Shown: piece by piece, positions 50,080 to 59,250 of the stretch
Layout of the letters: the number at the start of each line of letters is the position of its first letter
How positions within the stretch are numbered: the first letter of the stretch is position 1
Assembly (NCBI RefSeq): GCF_947497935.1
Contig: NZ_CANMIO010000011.1
Location: 89,723-153,722, forward strand
Direction of reading: 5' to 3'
DNA: 64,000 bases
Origin: an uncultured Shewanella sp.
GTDB taxonomy: Bacteria; Pseudomonadota; Gammaproteobacteria; Enterobacterales; Shewanellaceae
The notes under the pieces: generated by a model
What the model saw: only the letters and a program-made list of their open reading frames with translations
Databases searched by the model: none
What the model was told of the DNA's origin: nothing
Translations under genes and position numbers: made by a program

Positions 50080-51201
50080 TTATGCTAAATCTGGATTAGC
50101 GACTTGGTACATCACGTAATCGTGATACCCAGTAATCACCTTATAGTAACCCGTCAATGCTTTATCTAATTCAGGGTCGCCACTATCCACAATTAATGGC
50201 CTTCCATCAAGTGCTTTTAACTTTGTTTTTGTTGCCAGTATAACAATATTATCTTTACCGACACGCCTTACTAGCTCTGGGCTTAGCTGCTGATTGCCTC
50301 TGCCTAATACATGCCCTTGACCACCGATCAGGGTGATAAATAGTTTTAGTGCTTTATTTTCAGTCAGCTGTAATAACTCATTGGCAGAAAGGTCGCTGGC
50401 AACTAAGGCTTCATTTTGAATTAGATCGACGCCTAACAGAGTGTTTTCAAGCCCTAACTCACTCATGACTGCAGCAAGCGTACTACCCGAGCCAATAATA
50501 CAAAGATTATCTTCCATCAGCTCAATCGCTTCAGCAGCGATATCGGCAAGCACTAGCTCATCACTCTCTTTACCGCCCATCTTCACCGCTTGTACATATC
50601 TTGGTTCTGCTGGCACCAGCATCTCACCAAATCGCTTGGCGCGAACCACACCCGTTCTGAATGCCGCTTCATCGATATCCATCACATCGGCGCTCATCAG
50701 GCTGACTAATTCCCCCTCTAACAGCATTTTGACCACCATGCCTGAAGCATGAGGTGTTATGCCGTACACGCCAGAGTGAATTTTAACACCAGCAGGCACA
50801 CCTAATACGGGAATATTATCATCGGCGATGGCATACACATCGCGAGCGGTACCATCGCCACCAGCAAATAGCAGCAGGTCTAAGGTCTCGTTTAACAGCT
50901 CTGCCACCACCTTTTGGGTGTCTTGTGCCTGGGTTTGCAACGGTGTTTGATAAACAACACGAGTCGTAAAGCCCATCTGTTTAGCGATTGTCTCGCCCAT
51001 ATTGCCCGAGGCCGTAATCACCTCGATACGGTCTTTATAGGACTCAATCACTGCTAGTGCTTGCTGCATTCTTAGGTGCGCTTTAGGCACTGCGCCTTTG
51101 GCAAGTGCCTGTGCAGCAACACCATCACTGCCTTTTAGGGCAACACTACCACCAAGACCAGCTAATGGATTGATGATTAAACCAAGACGAAACTTCCCCA
51201 C
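50080..51201 (-). CDS. ATP-NAD kinase-like protein (AcoX family)
   Basis: 373-residue protein of the ATP-NAD kinase/AcoX type, a diacylglycerol-kinase-like fold. The nucleotide motif FAGGDGTARD is at ~112-121 (GGDGT 114-118), with the N-terminal NPLAGLGGSV and PAGVKIHSGVYG further on. AcoX genes are named from acetoin clusters, but no acetoin genes are here; the substrate is unknown. The start is GTG at 51201 with GGAG 8 nt upstream. It lies between yfcL and the MFS gene in the aroC run. Confidence 0.82.
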   Translation of the reverse strand: MGKFRLGLIINPLAGLGGSVALKGSDGVAAQALAKGAVPKAHLRMQQALAVIESYKDRIEVITASGNMGETIAKQMGFTTRVVYQTPLQTQAQDTQKVVAELLNETLDLLLFAGGDGTARDVYAIADDNIPVLGVPAGVKIHSGVYGITPHASGMVVKMLLEGELVSLMSADVMDIDEAAFRTGVVRAKRFGEMLVPAEPRYVQAVKMGGKESDELVLADIAAEAIELMEDNLCIIGSGSTLAAVMSELGLENTLLGVDLIQNEALVASDLSANELLQLTENKALKLFITLIGGQGHVLGRGNQQLSPELVRRVGKDNIVILATKTKLKALDGRPLIVDSGDPELDKALTGYYKVITGYHDYVMYQVANPDLA

Positions 51202-51238
51202 AATGATGACTCCATTTTACGTTGTAGGTTAAAACCCG

Positions 51239-52402
51239 TTAAGCAGCCACCGCTTTGGGTTTAGGAATAAAGAACACGGCTAGCATAGATAAAAATGCAC
51301 AGGCTGCTGCAAATATCCAGGTAGACACTGCGCCAGAGCCGTCACCCCAGATGATGCCACAAAGCCAAGTCCCAAGAGCACCACCCACACCGAAACTCAG
51401 ACTGGCATAAAGTGCTTGGCCCTGACTGCGACGGCTTATATCGAAATGTTTATGAATAAACTGTATCGATGCGGCATGAGTTAAGCCGAAGGTAAAGGCA
51501 TGCAATAATTGACTAATGCTAAGGTAGACAATGTTCTCTACGCCGTATGCGAGCAATAGCCAACGCACTGCAGTTAAACCTATACTCACCGCCAGCAATA
51601 GCTGCACACCAAAACGGCCAAGTAACTTTGGCGCATACATAAACATGACAATCTCGGCCATCACACCCAGTGCAACGAAAATCCCCGCCGTAGCCTCGGT
51701 GTAACCCGCTTGCTTTAAATACAGGACGAAGAAACCATAGAAAGGCCCTGCGCTCATCTGCAACAGCATGGCAGAGATCAAGAACCAAATAAGGGCTCTA
51801 TCGAAGACTAAAGGCTTACGCTTCTGGGTTTTATCGACGATGGCGCGATTAGACGGCAGTGGCAAAGCGCTGACTAACATGCCGATAAATAGCGTCATAC
51901 CGATATAAGGTAAGATCTGTGGCCCAAAGTGGTCAATGGCGAAGCCGCCGCTGATCACCAGTACGATATAACCGATACTGCCCCAACTACGAATAGCCCC
52001 ATATCGATTGGCATCATCACCTAAGGTTTCGAGGGTGATCACCTCAAGCTGCGCCAATATGGCGTTCCAGAAGAAGGTATAGACCGCTAGACTGATAGCC
52101 AAATAAGTTAAGCTGCCATCATAGAAAAACGTCAGATAGCTTATCGCCGCAGCACCTGCACCAATTTTAATCAGCTCGGAGCGCATACCCGTTTTATCGG
52201 CAACGATAGCCCATAGATTGGGTGCGATGATCCGCGTAGCCATTAAAATAGCGAGTAGAAAGCCTATTTCTTGGGCGTCAAAACCACGACTGTCAAAAAA
52301 CACCCCAAGATAAGGCACCATGATGCCAAGGATTGAAAAGAAAAAGAAATAACAGGCACAGAGCCAGCGAAGTTGCTGCTCTGTGCTTTTGGGCTGAAAC
52401 AT
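51239..52402 (-). CDS. MFS transporter, HcaT/3-phenylpropionate transporter-like
   Basis: 387-residue transporter with 12 hydrophobic segments. It belongs to the LacY-like/HcaT group of the major facilitator superfamily (opening RWLCACYFFFFSILGIMVPY, later RIIAPNLWAIVADKTG and NRYGAIRSWGSIGY). The substrate is not predictable: aromatic acids and nucleosides are known in related groups. The start overlaps the aroC stop by one base (TAATG), so it is coupled to aroC. Confidence 0.85.
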   Translation of the reverse strand: MFQPKSTEQQLRWLCACYFFFFSILGIMVPYLGVFFDSRGFDAQEIGFLLAILMATRIIAPNLWAIVADKTGMRSELIKIGAGAAAISYLTFFYDGSLTYLAISLAVYTFFWNAILAQLEVITLETLGDDANRYGAIRSWGSIGYIVLVISGGFAIDHFGPQILPYIGMTLFIGMLVSALPLPSNRAIVDKTQKRKPLVFDRALIWFLISAMLLQMSAGPFYGFFVLYLKQAGYTEATAGIFVALGVMAEIVMFMYAPKLLGRFGVQLLLAVSIGLTAVRWLLLAYGVENIVYLSISQLLHAFTFGLTHAASIQFIHKHFDISRRSQGQALYASLSFGVGGALGTWLCGIIWGDGSGAVSTWIFAAACAFLSMLAVFFIPKPKAVAA

Positions 52403-53496
52403 TAACGCATTCCGATAATAGGTGTACTGCTATTCACATCCATATTTTGCGCGCGGTGACGTAATAAGTGATCCATCAGCACGATAGCCAACATGGCTTC
52501 GGCAATCGGTACCGCTCGAATACCCACACAAGGATCATGACGCCCTTTAGTGATAACTTCGGCAACTTCGCCCTGGGCATTCATGCTTTCACCCGGCACG
52601 CTGATACTCGACGTCGGCTTCATCGCAATATGGGCAATGATTGGCTGACCTGAAGAGATCCCGCCTAAAATCCCTCCCGCATGATTTGATGCAAAGCCTT
52701 CTGGCGACATCAAGTCTCTATGCTCAGAGCCTTTTTGATTAACGACTTCGAAACCATCGCCAATCTCAACACCTTTAACCGCATTAATCCCCATTAGCGC
52801 ATGTGCAATATCGGCATCTAAGCGGTCAAATACAGGTTCACCTAAGCCTACTGGTACACCCGTTGCAACCACAGACACTTTAGCGCCAATGGAGTCACCA
52901 CTCTTTTTAAGCTCGCGCATGTACTCATCTAATGAATCGAGTTTTGATGCATCAGGAAAGAAGAAAGCATTTTGCTCTATTTGTTCGAAATCAACAGTCT
53001 CGGCCGCAATAGGCCCAAGCTGTGACAAATAAGCATGGATCTCTACGCCGTGAACTTGTTTTAGATACTTCTTTGCCACCGCACCAGCAGCGACTCGCAT
53101 TGCCGTTTCGCGAGCAGATGAACGGCCGCCACCGCGATAATCGCGTTGACCGTATTTTTGTTGATAGGTGTAGTCGGCGTGCCCAGGGCGGAATAAGTCT
53201 TTGATATTTGAATAATCTTTGCTGCGCTGGTCGGTGTTTTCAATCAACAAACCAATTGAGGTGCCCGTGGTTTCACCCTCAAACACACCAGACAGAATAC
53301 GCACTTCATCAGGCTCTCTGCGAGCCGTTGTATAGCGTGAGGTACCTGGACGACGGCGGTCTAAGTCGTGTTGCATATCCGCTTCAGTCAGCTCAACGCC
53401 TGGAGGGCAGCCATCAATAATGCAGCCAATAGCGACACCGTGACTTTCACCGAAGGTTGTTACTACGAAATTTTGACCAATACTGTTTCCCGACAT
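52402..53496 (-). CDS. aroC: Chorismate synthase
   Basis: Last step of the shikimate pathway: EPSP to chorismate with reduced FMN. 364 residues starting [20 protein letters not shown] (conserved His of the active site) with the signatures [15 protein letters not shown] and the C-terminal [18 protein letters not shown]. Weak Shine-Dalgarno sequence. In the typical prmB-aroC order, with a hairpin between them, followed by the MFS transporter. Confidence 0.96.
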   Translation of the reverse strand: MSGNSIGQNFVVTTFGESHGVAIGCIIDGCPPGVELTEADMQHDLDRRRPGTSRYTTARREPDEVRILSGVFEGETTGTSIGLLIENTDQRSKDYSNIKDLFRPGHADYTYQQKYGQRDYRGGGRSSARETAMRVAAGAVAKKYLKQVHGVEIHAYLSQLGPIAAETVDFEQIEQNAFFFPDASKLDSLDEYMRELKKSGDSIGAKVSVVATGVPVGLGEPVFDRLDADIAHALMGINAVKGVEIGDGFEVVNQKGSEHRDLMSPEGFASNHAGGILGGISSGQPIIAHIAMKPTSSISVPGESMNAQGEVAEVITKGRHDPCVGIRAVPIAEAMLAIVLMDHLLRHRAQNMDVNSSTPIIGMR

Positions 53497-53606
53497 TCGT
53501 CTTTAGCCCTCTATCTCTTTGTTCTAATTTTTTATTTACCCGCGTCTTGTCGGTAAATTACTTATTTTTATACCAACCTAAATGTAGGTGTACTGATTGG
53601 CATAAC

Positions 53607-53626
53607 GCCGCAGGCAAGCCTGCGGC
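53607..53626. repeat. Stem-loop between prmB and aroC
   Basis: GCCGCAGGC / GCCTGCGGC, perfect 9-bp stem with a 2-nt loop just after the prmB stop. No U-run on the transcribed strand, so more likely an RNA-stability or processing element than a full terminator. Confidence 0.6.
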
Positions 53627-53635
53627 TAAAGTCTA

Positions 53636-54580
53636 TTATTCACTATCTTTATAGATGGCGAAAAGTGATTCATTTTCAACTAGCTGATCGCGAGTTAGTA
53701 CAAACACACCGTCACCGCCATTCTCAAAGTCGACCCATGTAAATGGAATTTCAGGGAATTGCTCGTTCAGATGCACCATAGAGTTACCCACTTCAACCAC
53801 AAGTAAGCCATCTTCAGATAGGTAATCTGCCGCATTGGCAAGAATGCGCTTAGTGAGATCTAAGCCATCGCGACCCGAACCTAGACCGATTTCTGGTTCA
53901 TGATGATATTCCTCAGGCATATCGCCAATATCTTCCGCATCGACATAAGGCGGGTTAGAGACGATTAAGTCGTAATGAGGGCCTTTTGGAATCGCAGAGA
54001 AGAGATCAGATTCCATCGGGAAGACTCTATCCATCACGTCAAGGGTTTCGATATTGATTTGTGCGACTTCTAGCGCATCGACACTGATATCTAAGGCATC
54101 GACTTCGGCATCTTCAAATTCGTAAGCACAAGCGATAGCGATACAAGCACTACCGGTACATAGGTCTAGTACGCGGTTAACAGGCTTGTTGTATAACCAA
54201 GGGCTAAAGCGATTGGCGATTAGCTCAGCAATTGGTGAGCGAGGAACCAGTACTCGTTCGTCAACATAGAACTCGAGCCCAGCAAACTGCGCCTTATTGG
54301 TAAGATAAGGTACAGGTAACCGCTCTCTTACGCGGCGAATGATAAGCTCAACAATTTTATGCTTTTCACTGCTGGTTAAATTAGAGTGAATCACTTGCTG
54401 ACCGATCTCTTCCGGCAGATGTAAAGCGTGGAATACTAACGCAATAGCTTCATCCCATGCGTTATCAGTACCGTGGCCATAGTAAATGTTTGCATCATTA
54501 AAACGACTGACGCCCCAACGTAGCATATCGCCAATAGTACGTAACTCTGTTACCGCTTCATCAACAAAAATCTTATCCAA
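53636..54580 (-). CDS. prmB: Ribosomal protein uL3 glutamine methyltransferase
   Basis: SAM-dependent N5-glutamine methyltransferase that modifies ribosomal protein uL3. 314 residues with SAM motif [19 protein letters not shown] and the catalytic NPPY ([12 protein letters not shown]). N-terminal helical substrate domain [18 protein letters not shown] and [13 protein letters not shown] match E. coli PrmB closely. The start is TTG with GGAG 6 nt upstream. Divergent from smrB, as in E. coli. Confidence 0.95.
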   Translation of the reverse strand: MDKIFVDEAVTELRTIGDMLRWGVSRFNDANIYYGHGTDNAWDEAIALVFHALHLPEEIGQQVIHSNLTSSEKHKIVELIIRRVRERLPVPYLTNKAQFAGLEFYVDERVLVPRSPIAELIANRFSPWLYNKPVNRVLDLCTGSACIAIACAYEFEDAEVDALDISVDALEVAQINIETLDVMDRVFPMESDLFSAIPKGPHYDLIVSNPPYVDAEDIGDMPEEYHHEPEIGLGSGRDGLDLTKRILANAADYLSEDGLLVVEVGNSMVHLNEQFPEIPFTWVDFENGGDGVFVLTRDQLVENESLFAIYKDSE

Positions 54581-54659
54581 AATTCACTCCAGCATTTTAA
54601 TTCCGACTCATTGTAACTGAAGTCTATTCATATGGCATCGGATTCAATAAAATAGAAGG

Positions 54660-55190
54660 ATGAATAAAAGCAAAGATAATGACGATTTGGCCCTTTTCGC
54701 TGAGTTAACGAAAGGAATTAAACCTTTTCAGCAAAATAAGCGCCATTTTATCGCGGCTCCTAAGGACCGAAAAATCATTGAAGAGAAAGAGCAGCAACTG
54801 CATGCAGACAGCTATTTCTCCGATACCTATCAACCTCTTCTGCCAGTTAATGGTCCGATGAAGTGGGCGCGAGATGACGTGGATAACCATGAAGTCAAAC
54901 GCTTACGTCGTGGTGACTACGTACCGGATCTTTTATTAGATATGCATGGTATGCGTCAATCAGAAGCGAAACTCGAGCTTGCTGCATTGATTCAGGCCTG
55001 TATCAAGCAACAAAGCCATTGCTGCTGTGTAATGCATGGATATGGGACGGGGGTTTTAAAACAAAATATTCCAATGTGGCTGGCCCAGCATCCTCATGTC
55101 AAAGCCTTCCACCAAGCTACCAAAGAATGGGGCGGCGATGCTGCACTGTTAGTGTTAATTGACATTGGCGATCAACCCTATCGTCGCTAA
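54660..55190 (+). CDS. smrB: SmrB, Smr-domain ribosome-rescue endonuclease
   Basis: Cleaves mRNA at collided ribosomes to trigger quality control. 176 residues: an N-terminal ribosome-binding hook (LALFAELTKGIKPFQQNK; HADSYFSDTYQPLLP), then the Smr domain ~95-176 with LDMHGMRQSEAKLELAALI and MHGYGTGVLKQNIPMWLAQHP. The DLHG-type motif reads LDMHG. The AGAAGG upstream abuts the ATG with no spacing, so initiation efficiency is odd, but no better start exists. Divergent from prmB; followed by a terminator shared with sixA. Confidence 0.93.
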   Translation: MNKSKDNDDLALFAELTKGIKPFQQNKRHFIAAPKDRKIIEEKEQQLHADSYFSDTYQPLLPVNGPMKWARDDVDNHEVKRLRRGDYVPDLLLDMHGMRQSEAKLELAALIQACIKQQSHCCCVMHGYGTGVLKQNIPMWLAQHPHVKAFHQATKEWGGDAALLVLIDIGDQPYRR

Positions 55191-55266
55191 AATGAAAGTT
55201 AATCGGCATAAAAAACTCAAATTAGAACGAGAAAGAATAGAGCCCGAAGTTATAGGTCTGAAAGCA

Positions 55267-55310
55267 AAAAAGTGAGTCTTCTATATACACTAGAATGACT
55301 CACCTTTTTT
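55267..55310. terminator. Bidirectional terminator between smrB and sixA
   Basis: GTGAGTC / GACTCAC stem (7 bp) with an inner TTCT/AGAA pairing, A6 before and T6 after. Confidence 0.82.
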
Positions 55311-55344
55311 ATTATTTATACACCTAAATAGGATTGCGCTTAAG

Positions 55345-55815
55345 TTAGCTAATCGAATGTGGTGCGTGCTGCCAAACTAGATGATTTCTATCGTTCACCC
55401 TTTCAATCAAGGTCACTCCAGAGGTGGCAAACAGTGGTGGTTCAATACCTGGTACTAGCTCACTGACTAGGTAACCTAACAACGGCATATGAGCAAGGAC
55501 TAATACATTCTTAGCCTGATACTGCTCGGCGTAGGCAAGCACTAAGTCAGCTACACGACTTGGATCACCTGATGGAACTAATTCATCTAATGTGATCCAC
55601 TTATACGGTTCAGGAAAGTGCTTACTCACTTCTTGCCAGCTTTGCTGCGCTCTTAAGTAAGGACTGACCAATACCAAGTCAAACTCTTTGGTAGTAAGCC
55701 CTAACCAATTGCTCATAAGCCCTGTGTGATGACGGCCAAGATCAGTAAGGGTACGCTCCCTATCTGAATGGGCATGATAACCCGCTTCACCGTGACGCAT
55801 TAAAAATAGCTGCAT
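55345..55815 (-). CDS. sixA: Phosphohistidine phosphatase SixA
   Basis: Histidine phosphatase of 156 residues, single-domain, cytoplasmic. The RHG motif is at residues 7-9 (LFLMRHGEAGYHA), with the phosphate-pocket Arg in LVSPYLRAQQSW and His in VLAHMPLLGYL. SixA dephosphorylates phosphohistidine in phosphotransfer domains, for example of ArcB, and in the nitrogen PTS protein NPr. In E. coli sixA lies near smrB and prmB, as here. Confidence 0.92.
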   Translation of the reverse strand: MQLFLMRHGEAGYHAHSDRERTLTDLGRHHTGLMSNWLGLTTKEFDLVLVSPYLRAQQSWQEVSKHFPEPYKWITLDELVPSGDPSRVADLVLAYAEQYQAKNVLVLAHMPLLGYLVSELVPGIEPPLFATSGVTLIERVNDRNHLVWQHAPHSIS

Positions 55816-56165
55816 ACAGCTTGGCTACTCCCAATTCTTTATTGTTATTTTTTAATTGTAGTCCGAATCTAAGCGCCAACATACCGTTATTTCATTAATA
55901 ATTAGTCGAATAGATCGATAGCGACTAAAATATTTCCTAAATGCTATGGCAACCTTAACGCGATTCTGCGAAAAATTTAATCAATTCGTAATTAATTTCA
56001 CTGATGCAATAGGTTGTGTTTGAAGATAAGTAAAAATGATGGCAAGTTAAGCCCTAAAGAGTAACTATCTTTTTACTCAATTAGTTATCTTAAAAAGCAT
56101 GCCGAGTCAGGCATAGACGCAAATAAGCTACCCCCTTTGTTTATTCGTGATATTGGAGCCACTCT
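55816..56165. other. Divergent promoter region, sixA / M16 peptidase
   Basis: About 350 AT-rich nt. Only small inverted repeats are visible (ATGCC-gagtca-GGCAT at 56099-56114; GAGTAA/TTACTC near 56060-56078). No clear promoter was identified. Confidence 0.35.
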
Positions 56166-58955
56166 TTGTCAAAAGCTAAACAGATTAAAACCAGTCCTAA
56201 CGATCACCGACTATACCGCCATATCACACTCGCGAATGGCTTGTCGGTGTTGCTGGTTGAAGATCCACAGGCAAGCCAAGCTGCAGCCTCGATGGCTGTG
56301 GCAGTCGGTCATTTTGACGATCCAGTTTCACGCCCTGGTATGGCCCATTTTCTTGAGCATATGTTGTTTCTCGGTACCGAAAAATATCCAGAGTCTGGTG
56401 AATATTCCGCATTTATCAATCAGCACGGCGGCACTAATAATGCTTGGACAGGTACTGAACATACCAACTTCTTTTATAGTATCAATGCCGAACAATTCGA
56501 AGCCTCGTTAGATCGCTTTAGCCAATTCTTTATCGCACCTCTGTTTAATACAGATTTAGTTGACCGAGAGCGGCAGGCTATTGAGTCCGAGTTTAGCATG
56601 AAGCTAAAAGACGATATTCGCCGTGTATATCAAGTACAAAAAGAGACGGTTAATCCTGCTCACCCCTTTTCAAAGTTTTCCGTTGGTAACTTAAAAACCT
56701 TAGCAGGTGAAGAAAGCGCATTAAGACAAGAGCTACTGCACTTTTATCAAGAGAAATACAGTGCCAGTATCATGACGCTGTGCCTAGTTGCTCCCCTAGA
56801 CCTAGAAAAGTTGCAAGAACTGGCGAAAGAGTACTTCAGTGATATTAGCGACCATATCCGTAAAGACTCCTATCCGGATATTGCTATTTATTTACCTGAG
56901 CAGCTGCAGACACAAATCAATATTGTGCCACTAAAAGAGCAAAAACGCGTGGCTATCACCTTTGCCCTGCCCGCACTCGAACACTTTTATCAACACAAAC
57001 CGCTGACTTTTATCAGCCACTTACTAGGTTATGAAGGTAAAGGCAGTCTACTGTGCTATTTGAAGGAGTTAGGGCTTGCTGATAATCTCTCTGCGGGAGG
57101 CGGCGTCAATGGCTATAACTTTAAAGATTATAATATCAGTATTCAGCTGACTGATCGGGGGATTGAAGAATTAAATACCGTTATTGAAGCAACATTTGAA
57201 TACATAGAATTAATCCGTCAACAGGGCTTACAATCTTGGCGTTATGATGAACGAGCAACATTACTAAAGATTGCCTTTCAATACCAAGAGCAGGTCAACT
57301 CTTTAGATTTAGCTAGCCATCTAAGTATTAATATGCATCATTATGATATTAAAGATATTATTTACGGTGACTACCGTATGGATGGTCTCAATCTAATAGA
57401 AACTGAGCAACTACTTTCCATGATGACTCCGCAAAACATGCGGATACAGTTGATTGCACCAGAATTAGATACCAACAAACAAGCCGATTGGTATCACTCT
57501 CCCTATCAGATGACCACCATAGCAGCAGAGAAAATAGCTAAATGGTCAAAGCTCTCTGTGCGTAAAGAGCTAAGCCTACCGCCAAAAAATCCATTTATTA
57601 ATAATGAGTGTGTTGCTCGTCCTGATAAAAGTACCACTAAGGTACCTGTTGTCGTTGCACAAAAACCTGGATATCGGATCTGGCATCGAAAGGATGATGA
57701 GTTTAATGTCCCTAAAGGACATTTATATTTGTCGCTAGATTCAGCACAGGCAGCGGCTTCACCTAAGCACGCAGCGTTAACCCGCCTATATGTTGAAATG
57801 CTACTCGATTATCTGACTGAATATACTTATCAAGCTGAAGTTGCTGGTTTAAGCTACAATATTTACCCGCATCAAGGCGGCATCACGCTGCATTTAACAG
57901 GGTTTACTGGCAAGCAAGAGGCGCTGCTGGAGTTAGTTATAGCAAAAGCAAGAGAGCGTAACTTCACTCAAAGTCGCTTCGATCTAATTAAACGCCAAAT
58001 ACTACGGGCTTGGTATAACCATTCCCAAGCAAAACCCATTTCTCAGCTATTTACGAGCTTGACGGTAACATTGCAAAAACGCAGCTTCGAGCCATCTAGA
58101 ATGGCCGAGTTACTCGAAGAGATTACCCTTGATGATCTACACGCCCACGTTAAAAACTTCTATGAAAAAATTCATTTAGAAGGACTCGTTTACGGTGATT
58201 GGCTAGAGAGTGAAACAAAGCTGTTGGGTGAACGTCTGGAAAAAGTGTTATCGCTAGTGACTACACCGAGCCAAGAATCATCACGGGAGCTAATAGATCT
58301 ATCAGGTAAAGGCTCCCTATTGCGGGAAGTCCCTGCATCACATCCAGATAGTAGCATTATCGTTTACTACCAATCTGATGTAGCGACGCCTGAAACCATG
58401 GCACTGTTTAGCCTCCTGAACCACACCATGTCTTCGACATTCTTCCATGAGTTACGAACGCAACGTCAGCTAGGTTACATGGTCGGTACAGGCTACCTTC
58501 CTTTAAACCGTTATCCCGGTATTATTTTTTATATCCAGTCTCCCACATCCGGTCCGAAACAATTACTAGAAGCGATAGATGAGTTTATCGCTGACTTTAC
58601 CTATGCCGTATTGCAAATCACCAACCAGCAGTGGGAGTCCACCAAACATGGACTTATTAATCAATTACTTGTAAAAGATTCGAGCCTTAAAGCTCGCAGC
58701 CAACGTTACTGGTCAAGCATAGGCAACAAAGACTATGAGTTTAACCAAAGAGAGAACGTTGCAGAACAAATAACGTCCCTCACCCGCGCAGACTTGATTA
58801 AGTTCATCATGCAAAAAATGCGCACCAAACATTGCGACCGTTTGGTTTTGTTTAGCAGTGGAGACTCACACTTAGAACAGACACCTCTTGAGTCAGACAA
58901 GATGATCACCGATCTTCGCGCTTTCAAACAAGGTGCCCAACAGTTTGATTATTAG
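56166..58955 (+). CDS. M16 family metallopeptidase (insulinase/pitrilysin type)
   Basis: 929-residue zinc peptidase of the pitrilysin/insulysin type, which degrades short peptides inside a closed chamber. The inverted zinc motif is HFLEH at 61-65, and the third ligand Glu140 (RERQAIESEF) lies exactly 74 residues beyond the motif, as in the family. It has a second half-domain and an IDE/pitrilysin-like C-terminal region (TMSSTFFHELRTQRQLGYMV). No signal peptide, so probably cytoplasmic, unlike E. coli pitrilysin. The start is TTG with GGAG 7 nt upstream. It lies in the same direction as the sensor and repeat-peptide genes. Confidence 0.88.
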   Translation: MSKAKQIKTSPNDHRLYRHITLANGLSVLLVEDPQASQAAASMAVAVGHFDDPVSRPGMAHFLEHMLFLGTEKYPESGEYSAFINQHGGTNNAWTGTEHTNFFYSINAEQFEASLDRFSQFFIAPLFNTDLVDRERQAIESEFSMKLKDDIRRVYQVQKETVNPAHPFSKFSVGNLKTLAGEESALRQELLHFYQEKYSASIMTLCLVAPLDLEKLQELAKEYFSDISDHIRKDSYPDIAIYLPEQLQTQINIVPLKEQKRVAITFALPALEHFYQHKPLTFISHLLGYEGKGSLLCYLKELGLADNLSAGGGVNGYNFKDYNISIQLTDRGIEELNTVIEATFEYIELIRQQGLQSWRYDERATLLKIAFQYQEQVNSLDLASHLSINMHHYDIKDIIYGDYRMDGLNLIETEQLLSMMTPQNMRIQLIAPELDTNKQADWYHSPYQMTTIAAEKIAKWSKLSVRKELSLPPKNPFINNECVARPDKSTTKVPVVVAQKPGYRIWHRKDDEFNVPKGHLYLSLDSAQAAASPKHAALTRLYVEMLLDYLTEYTYQAEVAGLSYNIYPHQGGITLHLTGFTGKQEALLELVIAKARERNFTQSRFDLIKRQILRAWYNHSQAKPISQLFTSLTVTLQKRSFEPSRMAELLEEITLDDLHAHVKNFYEKIHLEGLVYGDWLESETKLLGERLEKVLSLVTTPSQESSRELIDLSGKGSLLREVPASHPDSSIIVYYQSDVATPETMALFSLLNHTMSSTFFHELRTQRQLGYMVGTGYLPLNRYPGIIFYIQSPTSGPKQLLEAIDEFIADFTYAVLQITNQQWESTKHGLINQLLVKDSSLKARSQRYWSSIGNKDYEFNQRENVAEQITSLTRADLIKFIMQKMRTKHCDRLVLFSSGDSHLEQTPLESDKMITDLRAFKQGAQQFDY

Positions 58956-59124
58956 AAAATTTAACGACTAATAAAACGTCAACAAACAGGCTTGCCTTAG
59001 CAATATAGATTTTTATTATAAATAACGAAACACCACAAAAAGGTCTATATCGCTAAGCAACCGCCATATTTCAATACAAAAAAACCATATACAAAACAGA
59101 ACCGAGCGTAAATTACAGGGGAAC

Positions 59125-59155
59125 TTGCAGGAAAAGAATGATTATCTGCTACAAT
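59125..59155 (+). promoter_or_regulatory. Candidate sigma-70 promoter of the sensor gene
   Basis: TTGCAG at 59125 and an extended -10 TGCTACAAT ending at 59155, with 19 bp between boxes. It implies a leader of about 90 nt before the ATG at 59251. Confidence 0.4.
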
Positions 59156-59250
59156 AAACGCTATAGTTTTTGACAATGCTGTCACTTTCTGAAAAGGTGG
59201 TGATAACAAGTAGTTGCCTTTCAATATTGGCTAATAATCAAACAAATAAT

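Noticed and set aside
55192..55275. 27-codon lysine-rich frame directly after smrB
   Set aside because: Starts one base after the smrB stop, but has no Shine-Dalgarno sequence and its end overlaps the terminator stem. Not enough support.
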